From SHZL01 sp963815185 (GTDB lineage: Bacteria; Pseudomonadota; Gammaproteobacteria; Xanthomonadales; SZUA-36), in assembly GCA_963815185.1 (NCBI GenBank), contig CAWFGC010000017.1:48697-112696 (forward strand): a DNA stretch of 64,000 nucleotides, in the 5' to 3' direction. Position numbers and translations under genes: made by a program. This document shows positions 27,262-38,020 of this stretch, one piece after another (within the stretch, counting starts at the first letter, position 1; the number at the start of each line of letters is the position of its first letter). The notes beneath the pieces were generated by a model. It saw nothing but the letters and a program-made list of their open reading frames with translations. It did no database searches and was not told the DNA's origin.

Positions 27262-28092
27262 ATGTCTTACCAACTGATCCGTTACACGGTCGAAGCCCCA
27301 CTGGCCTGGCTGAGCCTGAACCGGCCGGACAAGCTGAACGCAATCAACGGCGCGATGATCGCCGAGTTGAACCATGCCCTGGACCGGGCCGAAGCCGACG
27401 ATGCGGTACGTGTCATCCTGCTCAAGGGCGAAGGCCGGGCCTTTTCCGCCGGCTTTGATCTCGACATGGGCCTGGACGAAGAACCGGGTTCCGGCATCGA
27501 TGAAAGCGTTTTGAAAAACGCCGTGCGGCGCGAACTGAGCAAGGATTTCGACATCATCATGCGCTTCTGGGACTGCCCCAAGCCCACCATCTCCGCGGTG
27601 CATACCTACTGCCTGGGCAGCGCGATGGAAATGGCGGTGGCCTGCGATATCACGGTTGCCGCACAGGGCTGCCGCTTTGGCGCACCGGAAGTGAAGTTCG
27701 GCAGTGGCATCGTGGCGCTGGTGCTGCCCTGGTTCTGTGGCCCCAAGAAAGCCAAGGAGCTGTTGCTGAGCGGCAACGACCGCGTCACCGCGGAACAGGC
27801 CGAAGCCTGGGGCCTGGTCAACCAGGTGGTCGCAGCGGACCGCCTGTACGACGCCGCCCGTGCCCTGGCCATGGACATCGCCCGCAACGACCAGCTTGCG
27901 GTGCGCCTGACCAAACAAGCCATCAACCGCAGCATGGACACCGCCGGTATGCGGCCGGCGCTGCTGGATGCGCTGGAAACGGACGTCGAAATCGAAAGCA
28001 CGGAGACCGAAGAGTCCCGCCAGTTCAACCAGATCATGAAAACCGAAGGCACGCGCGCGGCCATAGCCTGGCGCGCCGCCCAAATCGGCTAG
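27262..28092 (+). CDS. Enoyl-CoA hydratase/isomerase (crotonase family)
   Basis: A 276-residue crotonase-fold enzyme. The oxyanion-hole segments are AFSAGFDLDMG and CLGSAMEMAVACDITVA, and the N-terminal LNRPDKLNAI is typical. Crotonases hydrate, isomerise or cleave acyl-CoA thioesters. In this operon, hydration of the enoyl-CoA made by the dehydrogenase at 15520-16716 is the simplest role; a crotonobetainyl-CoA hydratase-like role is possible. It follows the aldehyde dehydrogenase after 18 bases. Confidence 0.9.
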   Translation: MSYQLIRYTVEAPLAWLSLNRPDKLNAINGAMIAELNHALDRAEADDAVRVILLKGEGRAFSAGFDLDMGLDEEPGSGIDESVLKNAVRRELSKDFDIIMRFWDCPKPTISAVHTYCLGSAMEMAVACDITVAAQGCRFGAPEVKFGSGIVALVLPWFCGPKKAKELLLSGNDRVTAEQAEAWGLVNQVVAADRLYDAARALAMDIARNDQLAVRLTKQAINRSMDTAGMRPALLDALETDVEIESTETEESRQFNQIMKTEGTRAAIAWRAAQIG

Positions 28093-28123
28093 CCTCGGAG
28101 ATAACAGGAAAGGATCCCAAGCC

Positions 28124-28507
28124 ATGGACAAAGTCCGTGCGATGGTCGAAAAAGACCAGTTTGCCAGGCACAGCGGCATAGAGCTCCTGTCGGTTACGCC
28201 GGGCCGGGCCACGGCGCGAATGTCCGTTCAGCCGTATCACCTGAACGGCGTGGGCATCGTACAGGGCGGAGCAATCTTCACGCTGGCCGATTTTGCATTC
28301 GCCGCCGCCTGCAACTCACACGAGCCCGTCGCATTGGCGGTGAACATCAGCATTACTTTCATGAAAGCCGTTGTGACCGGCACGCTGACCGCCGAAGCGC
28401 AGGAAGTGGCGATTAATCCCAGGCTCGGCACCTACACGGTAAACGTGACCGACGAGCATGACCATGTCGTCGCAGTCTTTCAGGGTTTGGCTTACCGCAA
28501 AACCTAG
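28124..28507 (+). CDS. PaaI-type hotdog thioesterase
   Basis: A 127-residue single-domain hotdog protein. The active-site helix segment HLNGVGIVQGGAIFTLADFA matches the PaaI pattern N-x-x-G-x-x-x-G-G-x-x-x-x-L-A-D, with Asn as usual and Gln where many members have His before GG. It hydrolyses acyl-CoA thioesters and often rescues CoA from dead-end intermediates of aromatic or unusual acid catabolism. It is the last gene of the plus-strand operon, 31 bases after the hydratase. Confidence 0.88.
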   Translation: MDKVRAMVEKDQFARHSGIELLSVTPGRATARMSVQPYHLNGVGIVQGGAIFTLADFAFAAACNSHEPVALAVNISITFMKAVVTGTLTAEAQEVAINPRLGTYTVNVTDEHDHVVAVFQGLAYRKT

Positions 28508-28540
28508 TGACGCAGGACACCGCCCTGTCACGCCATGCCG

Positions 28541-28631
28541 GATATAAGGCAGCCTGATCCAGCCCGAATCTCCCTACTGGTGAGTGGTGGCTGCCTTATC
28601 CCCAGCGATTTGATTTTCTTGATATAAGGCA
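28541..28631. repeat. Short inverted and direct repeat cluster
   Basis: GATATAAGGCA occurs at 28541-28551 and again exactly 80 bases later at 28621-28631. Between them, GGCTGCCTTAT (28589-28599) is the reverse complement of ATAAGGCAGCC (28544-28554). The cluster lies 34 bases after the thioesterase stop and could act as an operon-end hairpin, but no T-run follows the arms. Confidence 0.45.
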
Positions 28632-28747
28632 ACGACAGCCATGGCACTACGCGCTAGATTGTTCTATGGCGGCCCGACAAGTGCAACCGGCCCCGGAAGC
28701 GCTTGTTGCGAGCGATTTTCCGTGCACTCAACCAGGAATCTCGACCT

Positions 28748-28975
28748 ATGAAAATTCAAATGCTAATCCGCCGGTTTGCCGGAGCGTTTGTCCTCCTCAG
28801 CCTTCTGCTGGCGCACTATCACAGCCCCTACTGGCTCTGGTTTACCGCGTTTGTCGGTTTCAATTTGCTGCAATCGTCGTTCACGGGCTTTTGTCCGCTG
28901 GAGATGGTCCTGAAGAAGATCGTTGTCGGCGATTCAGACGGCAAGCCAAATGATGCGAGCGCTCCAGGCTCTTGA
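28748..28975 (+). CDS. DUF2892 (YgaP C-terminal-like) membrane protein
   Basis: A 75-residue inner-membrane protein with two hydrophobic segments (AFVLLSLLLA and WLWFTAFVGFNLLQSSF) and the family's FTGFCPLEMVLKKIV ending, where the Cys-Pro is conserved. The domain also forms the membrane part of the YgaP rhodanese; no rhodanese part is present. ATG at 28748; the stop overlaps the TTG start of the TolC-like gene, so it belongs to the efflux operon. Confidence 0.82.
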   Translation: MKIQMLIRRFAGAFVLLSLLLAHYHSPYWLWFTAFVGFNLLQSSFTGFCPLEMVLKKIVVGDSDGKPNDASAPGS

Positions 28976-30291
28976 AGGTTAGCCGAAAACTGGGATTTCT
29001 CGCCGGCCTGTCCGCCTGCGCATGCGTGGCGCTGGCGGCAGAGCCCTGGACGCTGCAGCAGTCGCTGGACTATGCGCTGGCGCACAACCCGGACGCGCGC
29101 ATCGCGCAGCAGCGTATCGCGGCAGCCCAGGCCGGTCTGGAACAGGCCAACTCCGCCTTCTGGCCGCGACTGCAGCTTCAATCCAGCTACACCCGCACGA
29201 ACAATCCGATGCTGGCGTTCGGCAGCATCCTGAATCAGCAGTCGTACAGTTCTGCGCTTGACTTCAACAATGTTCCCGCTACCGATAACTTCAACGTCAA
29301 GGGCATTGTCACGGTTCCGCTGTACCGTGGCGGGAAAAGCATCGCAGATCAACAATATGCCGAAGCGAACACCGCGGCGGCGCAGCAGGACAGCGCCGCC
29401 GTGCGTAACGAATTGAGCTTCGAGGTAACCCGCGGTTTTCATACCGTGCTGAAGACACGGCACTTCATTCGGGCTGCCGAGGCGGCGGTCGATTCATTTG
29501 CAGCGAACCTCGACATTGCCAGAAAGCGCCTGGATGGCGGCACATTGCTGAAGTCCGAGGTACTGGACCTTGAGGTGCGCCTGGCGCAGGCGCGCGAAGA
29601 CCTGGTTCGCGCGCGCAATGCGAATACGCTGGCCAAACGTGCACTGAGAAATCTTTTGGGCATCGAAGAAGGTGACTTCATCGTAGCGGACACCGCCCCG
29701 GTCGTTGCGGTGCCGGACGCAGGAGATTTTTTGCGGCGGCCGGAACTGGCCGCGGCGCATGAACGCGAAAGCGCCGCGCAGGCGCAGGTGCGCAGCGCGA
29801 AAAGCGGCTACCAGCCGCGCGTCAGCGCTTTCGGCAGCCTCGACTATGATTACGGCTGGGTCACGGATGGAGATGGTCAGAGCTACACCGCAGGCGTGAT
29901 GGCGCAGTGGGATCTGTGGGACGGCTACTCGACCCGCGCCAAAGTGCGCGAAGCCAACGCCAATCTCGAGGCTGCCCGCGAAGAACAACGCAAGCTGCGC
30001 CTGGCGCTCGATTTCGAGATAGAACAAGCCCAGCTCAATGTCGAAGCAGCAAATGAGCGTCTGGCGGTGACCAGCAAGACCGTAGACCAGGCGGCGGAAA
30101 GTGCCAGTCTGACGCGCAGCCGCTTTGAACAAGGCCTTGCGCTTTCGATTCAGTTGATTGATTCGGAAACCGCACTCCTCGCAGCCCGCATTCGCCGCTC
30201 GGAAGCCGAGTCCGACCAGCGCATCGCGGTCGCCGCCCTGCGCAAGGCGCTCGCTTTGCCCCAACTCGATAACCCATCAGCGGTCAAATGA
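28972..30291 (+). CDS. TolC-family outer-membrane efflux protein
   Basis: Outer-membrane channel of a tripartite pump, 439 residues. A signal peptide (KLGFLAGLSACACVALAAE) is followed by WTLQQSLDYALAHNPDARIA, the start of the first OEP domain, and by two long helical repeats rich in Ala, Glu and Gln. The start is a TTG overlapping the upstream TGA. The stop is 1 base before the adaptor gene. Substrate unknown. Confidence 0.92.
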   Translation: MKVSRKLGFLAGLSACACVALAAEPWTLQQSLDYALAHNPDARIAQQRIAAAQAGLEQANSAFWPRLQLQSSYTRTNNPMLAFGSILNQQSYSSALDFNNVPATDNFNVKGIVTVPLYRGGKSIADQQYAEANTAAAQQDSAAVRNELSFEVTRGFHTVLKTRHFIRAAEAAVDSFAANLDIARKRLDGGTLLKSEVLDLEVRLAQAREDLVRARNANTLAKRALRNLLGIEEGDFIVADTAPVVAVPDAGDFLRRPELAAAHERESAAQAQVRSAKSGYQPRVSAFGSLDYDYGWVTDGDGQSYTAGVMAQWDLWDGYSTRAKVREANANLEAAREEQRKLRLALDFEIEQAQLNVEAANERLAVTSKTVDQAAESASLTRSRFEQGLALSIQLIDSETALLAARIRRSEAESDQRIAVAALRKALALPQLDNPSAVK

Positions 30292-30292
30292 T

Positions 30293-31334
30293 ATGAGCCG
30301 ATTCATTCCAGGTACTGTTGCTGTTCTTTCCGCCTGCATCGTCGCCCTCGTGCTCTGTGCCTGCAGTTCCAGGGACGAGGGCGACAAGGAACATGCGCCC
30401 GGGCTTCCGCCCGCTGTCGTTAGCGTTCAGACCGTGCAAAGTTCCCGGCAGCCAACAACCGAGGAAGTCGTCGGCACCGTGCGCGCCAAACTCCAGGCCA
30501 CGCTCGAAGCCGAAGCTGAGCGGGCGCATTGCCAGCTTACCGGTGGTTTTGGGACAGCAGGTCAAGGCGGGTGAACAGATCGCCGGTCTGGACACGGCAG
30601 AGATCAAGGCCCGCCTTGAGCAGGCGGAAGCTTCCCTCGAGCAAAGCCAGCGCGACTGGAAGCGCACCTCGGCGTTATTCGAGCAGCAGGCGGCAACGCA
30701 AGCCGAATATGATGCTGCGCAATCACGCTATCGCATCGCCAAAGCGGTGGCCGCAGAAGCAAAAGCGATGCTGAGTTACGCGCAGATCGTGGCCCCGTTC
30801 GACGGCGTCGTCACGAAGAAGTGGGCCGACATCGGCGATCTCGCCGTGCCGGGCAAACCCCTGGTTTCCATCGAGGACCCCTCGGTATTACAACTGGAAG
30901 CCGATGTACCTCAGGCCATCGCTTCCCATGTTCAGCGTGGTGCCCGCCTCGCGGTCAGCGTCGACGGCATGAACGGAGCGTTGAGCGGCACGGTGAGTGA
31001 AATCGCCCCCGCCAGCGACCCGGTCAGCCGCACGTTGCAGGTCAAGGTGGATTTGCCGCAGCAGCCGGGTTTGCATTCGGGCCAGTTTGCACGCCTGCTT
31101 GTGCCGGTCGGCGAAAGCACCTCGCCCCGTGTTCCGGTATCGGCCGTAGTGCAACGCGGCCAGTTGGAAATTGTGTTTGTGCTCGCCGGACAAAACGCGC
31201 GGATGCACCTGGTGAAGACCGGTAAACGCACCGGTGATGAAATGGAAATCCTCTCCGGCCTCGATGCTGGTGACGTCGTCGTGGTGACGGGTGCGTCACA
31301 GTTGACTGATGGACAGCCAGTGAACGTGCAGTGA
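30293..31334 (+). CDS. RND periplasmic adaptor lipoprotein (one frame break)
   Basis: Membrane-fusion subunit of the pump. It opens with a lipoprotein signal (MSRFIPGTVAVLSACIVALV, then LCAC). Barrel-sandwich and hairpin sequence follows (LPVVLGQQVKAGEQIAGLDT, then a coiled coil with many Glu, Ala and Gln residues), then VAPFDGVVTKKWADIGDLAV and a beta-barrel domain. The frame breaks near 30515, between LQATLEAEAE and LSGRIASLPVV; about 346 residues result. Its stop overlaps the pump's GTG start. Confidence 0.88.
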
Positions 31335-34300
31335 AGCACCCGGCCCAAAGTTCAACGCCCGGCATGGGGTTTGCCGGCCGTGTCGCGGCGGCATTCATCG
31401 ATTCCAAACTCACGCCGCTGATCGTCATCACATCGGTACTGCTGGGCGTGGCGGCAATCACCCTGTTGCCGCGCGAAGAAGAGCCGCAGATCAAAGTGCC
31501 CATGGTGGACGTACTCGTTTCCATGCCCGGCTCGAGCGCAAAGGAAGTCGAGGAACGCGCCACGCGGCCCATGGAAGAATTGCTTTGGGAAATTCCCGGC
31601 GTTGAATACATCTACTCGACCTCGCGCCCCGGCGAGAGCCTTGCCATCGTCCGCTTCAAGGTCGGCGAGGACGTCGAAAGAAGCCTGGTAAAGCTCAACC
31701 AGAAGCTGCAATCCAATTTCGACCGCATCCCGAACGGCATTTCAAGACCGCTGATCAAGTCCAAGTCCATTGACGATGTGCCGATTCTGGCGCTGACGTT
31801 TCACAGCGCCCGCTATGACCACCTCACCTTGCGGCGGCTTGTGGCCCAGGTGGAAGAGGCGGTGAAGCAGGTTCCCCAAATTGCCGAGACCAGGATCATC
31901 GGCGGCGCAAACAGGCAATTGCGCGTGCTGCTGGATCCGCAGCGGCTGACTTCGCGCAATCTCAGCGTGGCGGAAATCGTGCCGATGCTGACCCAGGCCA
32001 ACCGCCAGTCGATCGCTGGGGGAATGACCAGCAACAACCACGAAGTGATCGTCGAGACCGGCGGATTCCTGTCCAGCGCCGAGGACGTGGGCAATGTGGT
32101 CGTCGGCGTTTTTGACGGCAAGCCGGTTTATCTGCGCGACGTGGCGGAAATCGAGGATGGCGCAGCAGAAGCTTCGCAATATGTTTTGTTCGGGTCGGGA
32201 ATGGCCGCAGGCCGCCGCGGCCGAAGAGCAACCCGCCGTCACCCTGAGCATCGCCAAACGCCCGGGGGCCAACGCCATTTCCGTGGCAGACCAGGTATTG
32301 AAGAAGATCGAGACGCTGCAAGGGCCGGACCATCCCGAACGATGTCGGAATCACCGTCACGCGGAACTACGGCGAAACGGCCTCCGAGAAATCCAATGAG
32401 CTGCTGCGGCACATGGGTATCGCGGTGCTCGGCGTATCCATGCTGATTCTGCTGACCCTGGGTTGGCGCGAATCGGCCATCGTCGCCATCGCGATTCCCG
32501 CCACGCTGGCACTCACGCTGCTGGTGTTTTATCTCCACGGCTACACGCTCAACCGCATCACGCTTTTTGCCCTCATTTTCTCCATCGGCATTCTGGTGGA
32601 TGACGCCATCGTTGTGGTCGAGAACATCGCGCGCCACTTCCATCTGCCGCAAAACAAAGGCCGCAACTGGTCGGCAATTGCCGTCGAAGCCGTGAACGAA
32701 GTTGGCAACCCTACGATACTTGCAACCTTCGCGGTGATTGCGGCGGTGTTGCCGCTGGGTTTTGTCGGCGGACTGATGGGACCCTATATGCGGCCCATCC
32801 CGGTGGGCTCGGGCGCGGCCATGTTTTTCTCCCTGGCGATTGCTTTCATGGTAACGCCCTGGGCTTCGATTCGCATTCTGCGCTGGGGCAAGAAATATTC
32901 CTCACTGACCCGCGAGACCGCCCATGCGGCCGCGGGAGGGGAGTCGTGCAGCCGCTTCGAACACGAGGAAGATTTCTTCACCCGCATCTATCGCCGCGCC
33001 ATGGGGCCGATGATTGCGCAAGGCAAATGGCGTTTTGTCTTTTTGACGGGCATCCTGGTTTTGCTGCTCGCGGTCATGGCCCTGGTGGCGATTGGCTGGG
33101 TGAAGGTCAAAATGCTGCCGTTCGACAACAAAAGCGAATTCCAGATTATCCTCAATATGCCCGAAGGCAGCTCGCTGGAAGAAACGGCACAGTGCGCGCG
33201 CGAAATCGCCGCGGCCGTCCGCGTCGAACCGGAGGTGACCGATTATGAGATTTACGCAGGCGTAGCGGCGCCATTCAACTTCAACGGACTGGTGCGTCAT
33301 TACTTCATGCGCCGCGGTGCAAATATCGCGGATTTGCAAATCAACCTTGTCGCCAAAGGCGAGCGCGCGGCGCAAAGCCATGACATTGCCAAGCGCGTCC
33401 GCCCGCGCGTCGCCGAAATCGTCGCGAAATACGGTGCGCGTGTCGCCGTGGCGGAAGTGCCGCCAGGACCACCCGTGTTGCAGACTCTGGTCGCAGAGAT
33501 TTACGGCCCGGACGAACCCAGCCGTCTGGCGCTGGCAGACCGGGTGATAAAGATTTTCGAAAGCACCCCCGGAGTGGTGGACACGGATTGGTATATCGAA
33601 GCCGATCAGCCCGAAGCGCGATTCATCATTGACAAGGAAAAGGCCGCGCTGAACGGCATTTCAGCAGAAACGATCTCCGCCACGCTGGGCATTGCCGTTG
33701 GCGGTCTGCCGGTGGACTTGCTCCACGTGCCGCGCGAGAAGGAGGACGTGGACATTTTTCTGCAACTGCCGCGCTCCAGCCGGGCCACGGCGGAGGATCT
33801 GCTGGCACTGCGCGTTCGTTCCACCGCCAATCCCTCCGCGCCGCTCGTGCCCCTGCGCGAGCTGGTCAAGGTCGAGAATACCACTGTGGAAAAGAGCATT
33901 TACCACAAGAACCTGATGCCGGTTACGTACATTATCGGTGACGTGGCAGGCGTCATTGAAAGCCCCGTTTATGCCATTTTGAAAATGAACAAGGCCTTGC
34001 ACCAGCTCGACACCCGGGCGTTCGGTGGCGATGGCTCCCCGTTGAAGATCTATAATGCAGTCCAGCCGTTCACCGATGCAGAACCGGCGATGAAATGGGA
34101 CGGCGAATGGCACATCACCATCGAGGTCTTTCGCGACCTCGGCACGGCCTTCGCTGCCGTTCTTGTGCTGATTTACATCCTGATGGTCGGCTGGTTCCGT
34201 TCCTTTCTGACCCCCGTGATCGTGATGGCGGCGATTCCCTTTTCGCTTGTGGGCATCCTGCCCGCGCACGGCCTGATGGGCGCCTTTTTCACCGCCACCT

Positions 34301-34620
34301 CGATGATCGGTTTCATGGCCGGGGCGGGAATCGTGGTGCGCAACTCGATCATCCTGGTGGATTTCATCGAGCAGCGTGTCGCCGAGGGCATGCCTCTGGA
34401 TGAAGCGGTGGTGGACGCCGGCGCCGTGCGTTTCCGGCCGATGCTGCTGACCGCGCTGGCGGTGGTGGTCGGGGCGTCGGTGATTCTTGCCGACCCGATC
34501 TTCAAAGGCCTGGCCATCGCATTGATGGCTGGCGAGATTGCCTCCTTGTTCATCAGCCGCATGGCCGTGCCGGTGCTTTATTTCATGGCCAACCAGGCGC
34601 CGGCCGTCAAACGTAGCTAG
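31331..34620 (+). CDS. RND efflux pump inner-membrane protein (two frame breaks)
   Basis: Proton-driven AcrB/HAE1-type transporter of about 1,096 residues. The first part (to ASQYVLFGSG) is in one frame. A middle part with EEQPAVTLSIAKRPGANAIS follows after a break near 32205. After a second break near 32330, the rest runs to the stop at 34620. Membrane helix 4 has the proton-relay Asp pair in GILVDDAIVVVENI, and the C-terminal half repeats the fold with MIGFMAGAGIVVRNSIILVD. The gene converges with the protease gene, with stops overlapping by 4 bases. Substrate unknown: organic-compound efflux is more likely than metal efflux, since no metal-site sequence is evident. Confidence 0.9.
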
Positions 34621-37600
34621 CGCTTGACCGGAGCAGCCGGGCGTTGTGGCAGTTGCATCGGGTTTTCCTGCATGCGCTTCATCACCTCTTCGATGCCGCG
34701 CTCAAGCTGCGGGTCCTCGCCCTTGAGGGCGGACGCCGGGTCGTTCTCGACCGCGATGTCCGGCTCCACGCCGTGGTTTTCGACGTCCCATTGGCCCTGG
34801 GCATTGGCATAACCGAACTGCGGCACAAACACCTGACCACCGTCCAGCAGCGGCCCCAGGGCGGTAATGCCGATGACACCGCCCCAGGTGCGCGAGCCGA
34901 TGAGCGGCCCCAGCCCCACGGTCTTGAACATCCAGGGGAAGACATCGCCGTCGGAAGCCGACGTATGGTTGATGAGGCAGACCATGTGGCCATGAAAAAC
35001 CGGGTTGGGATAGGTCAATGGCTGATCGAAGTGGCGTGCATAGGTCAGAGCCAGCAAGTCACGCCGTAACCGTTCTATGACCATCTGCGAGACGTTGCCG
35101 CCGCCGTTGGAGCGCACGTCGATGATCAGTCCCTGTTTGCGGATTTGCGGGTAGAACCACTTGATGAACTCCCGGATGCCATTGGCGCCCATGTCCGGGA
35201 TATGCAGATAGCCGACACTGCCATCGCTGGCGGCACTGACTTTCTGGCGGTTAGCGGTGACCCAGTCGTTGTAGACCAGCAGGCTTTCGCTGTCCACGGG
35301 CCGCACCAGCACTTTGCGTGCGCCTTGCATTTCCGGCGTACTGCTGATGGTAAGCTCCAGCGGCTGGCCCCTGGCCACCTGCAATGCCTGATAGGGATTG
35401 GTGGCGGCATCGAGGGTCTTGCCATTCACCGCCAGCAGATAATCGCCCCTGGAGACGTTCACGCCCACCTCGGTCAGCGGCGAGCGGTAATTCACGCTGT
35501 CGTTGTCGCCGGCAAAAATCTTGCTGATGCGGTAGCGCCCGCTGTCCGCGTCCAGCTCGAAGCGCGCGCCCAACAGTGCTACATAGGGCCGCTCAGGCAG
35601 CGCCTCATCGCCCCCCTCGACGTAGGCATGCGAGGAATTGAGCTCGGCGATCATCTCACCCATCACATAATTCAGGTCGGAACGGTGCGAGACGTACTTG
35701 ACCAGCGGCTCGTATTGCTCGCGTATCTTCTGCCAGTCCAGCCCATGCATGTTGTCCACGTAGAAAAAGTCGCGATAGCGGCGCCAGACCTCGGTGAACA
35801 TCTCTTGCCACTCCTGGCGCGGATCGACGTCGGCCACGAGGCCGTTGGTGCCCACAGTGCTGGCTTTCTGGTTCGGTTGCTTGTCAATATCGTAGACCTT
35901 GTAGCTGTTCTCAGACTGAACCATCACGTAGCTCAAATCCGGTGACAGGCTCAGGTTCTCTACTTTTCGCACCAGGGCTACAGGCTTTTGTTCCTCGATG
36001 TTGTAGCGCATTAATTTGGGTGGTTCCTCCGGGTCGCGGCCATAGAAAAGCGGGTCCGTCTCCACGTACAGGATGTACTTGCCGGCGACCGCCAGGCCCT
36101 GGATATCGGTGGGCGTGATACCGGGCACCATGAAGAACCGATCTGCCAGGCCGTCGAAGTCAATCTTCACCGCCGGTGACTCTTTCTTTTCGTCCTTGCC
36201 GTTCTTCTTGTCTTTGTCTTTGGCTTTCTCCTTGTCCCCGTCTTTGATTACCGGATCGGCGTCCTCGGGTGCAAAGGGGTTCTTGCCGTCCTTCGTCAGC
36301 GTTACACCGGCAATCACGGCCTGGCGTACGACCAGGTAGTTGAACTCACGGTTGCCAATCTGCGGCTGGAACATCCGGTCGCCCACAAAGTACAGCACCT
36401 GGCCATCGGGCGACCAGGACGGCGAGTAGTCGTTGAAGTACTCATCGGTGATCCGATGTAGCTTCGCTCCATCGGCGGACCAGACGTAAAGCGAGCGCAG
36501 GCCGGAAGGATCGCTCAGGCTGAAGGCCAGCCAACGGCTGTCGGGCGACCACTCGTAGTCGGCGCTCTCGCCCTGCGGCTCGTCGGCTGCAATGACCGGC
36601 TTACCGCGGCCATCCGTTGCAGCCACGAAGATCCGGCCGTCGGCATCACGCCAGGCCAGTTTCTCGCCGTTGGGGGAAAAGCGCGGTCCGGAATAGCGGG
36701 TCTTGAGGCTGCCAGAGACTTGCACCGGCTCGCCGCCGGCCGAGTCCATCACGTAAACCTGCTCTTCACCACTGACATCCGAGACGTAGGCAATCTTGTC
36801 GCCCTTGAATGACCAGGCAAGCTCTCGCTCATGGGCATTGGATGAATGCGTCAGGTTCCGGGTCAGGCCCTTTTTGACCGGCGCGCTGAATACATCGCCC
36901 CGGGCCACGAACAGCGCGCGCCTGGCCGCCGGACTCAAGGCAAAGCTTTCCACCTGGCCGGCCACCTTGACCTGGCGCGGGCGCGCCGGCAGCACGTCAG
37001 AAGGCACGTCAATGGCCAGTTCGCGATCTTCGCCGGCTGCGCGTGTCATAAAGGTGGATCGCGCCATCGAGCTCATAAACGATCTGGTGGACGCCATCGG
37101 TAGCGGGCCAGCGCACATCCCAATCGGTGTAGTTCGTGAGCTGCTGCGTCTCGCCGGTTTCCCCGTCGTAGCGGTATAGATTCAGACGCCCGTCCCGGTC
37201 GGAGTCGAAATAGGCCTTGCCGTCGATCCACATCGGGTCGCGGTCGGTGCGCGGATTGTCCGTGATCTGCTTCGCGATCATGTCCTTCAGATCGAGCAAC
37301 CAAAGATCCTGCGCCCAGCCGCCCTGGTAACGCTTCCAGGTGCGGAAATCGCGCATCAGCGGCGAGTAGAACAATGTGTCGGCATTGCCCGCATAGGTTG
37401 CGGCGCCAGCGGAGGGCAGAGGCAGTGCCTCGGGCAGGCCGCCGTCCCGGTCAACGGTAAAAAGCTTGCCTTCTGCAAGATCCCAGGCGTCGCGCAGGGA
37501 GCGGAACAGGATGCGTTGGCCGTCGGGCGTCCATCCTTGCACCAGATGGTCGTATCCCCACCGTGCCGGCAGCGGGCCCTGGGCCGGGTAGAAGGTGAGC

Positions 37601-37902
37601 TGCTTCGGCTCGCCGCCTTTCGCCGGCATCACGTACACCTGTTCATCACCGCTGTACTGTCCGGTAAACGCGATGGATTGTCCGTCCGGAGAAAAGCGCG
37701 CAAAAAGCTCCAGACCCGGGTGGCTGGTGAGCTGTGTGGCCGTGCCTCCAGTGACCGGAACCGACCAGAGATTGCCGGCGTACGTGAACACCACGGTGTC
37801 CGTGTGGATATCCGGATAGCGCAGCATCCGGGTCTCTGCCGCTGCGGCACCGGACCAAAGCGCCACGGCCAGGCACAGGAATGCGACAAAACGATATTTC
37901 AC
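34617..37902 (-). CDS. Tricorn-like S41 peptidase with beta-propeller, exported (one frame break)
   Basis: About 1,094 residues after repair near 37045. Signal peptide MKYRFVAFLCLAVALWSGAA, then a first propeller (DTVVFTYAGNLWSVPVTGG, FSPDGQSIAFTG) and a second with similar WD-like FSPNGEKLAW repeats. A low-complexity linker of Lys, Asp and Glu follows (about 36180-36240). Next come a PDZ-like region (SRGDYLLAVNGKTL) and the S41 core with LIIDVRSNGGGNVSQM and HTSASDGDVFPWMFK, which holds the nucleophile Ser of the SxDG type. Such periplasmic proteases degrade peptides to short products. It may serve peptide nutrition next to the membrane protein at 38021-39157. Confidence 0.9.
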
Positions 37903-38020
37903 GACGTTCTCCCGTTGAATGAAATCAGGCGTCCGGTGTTTGTGACAGGAATAAAGACGCCTGGTTGCAAATCAAATTGGGGATCAGGACTGTTCGATCC
38001 AAGGGTGACTATTTGGATTA

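Noticed and set aside
26230..28212. A 660-codon open frame on the minus strand
   Set aside because: Antisense to the aldehyde dehydrogenase and hydratase genes, which have clear families; its translation is rich in His, Arg and Gln without a domain.
30293..34620. Programmed frameshifting in the efflux genes
   Set aside because: No slippery heptamer with a downstream structure was evident, and similar breaks occur in many unrelated genes, pointing to sequence errors.
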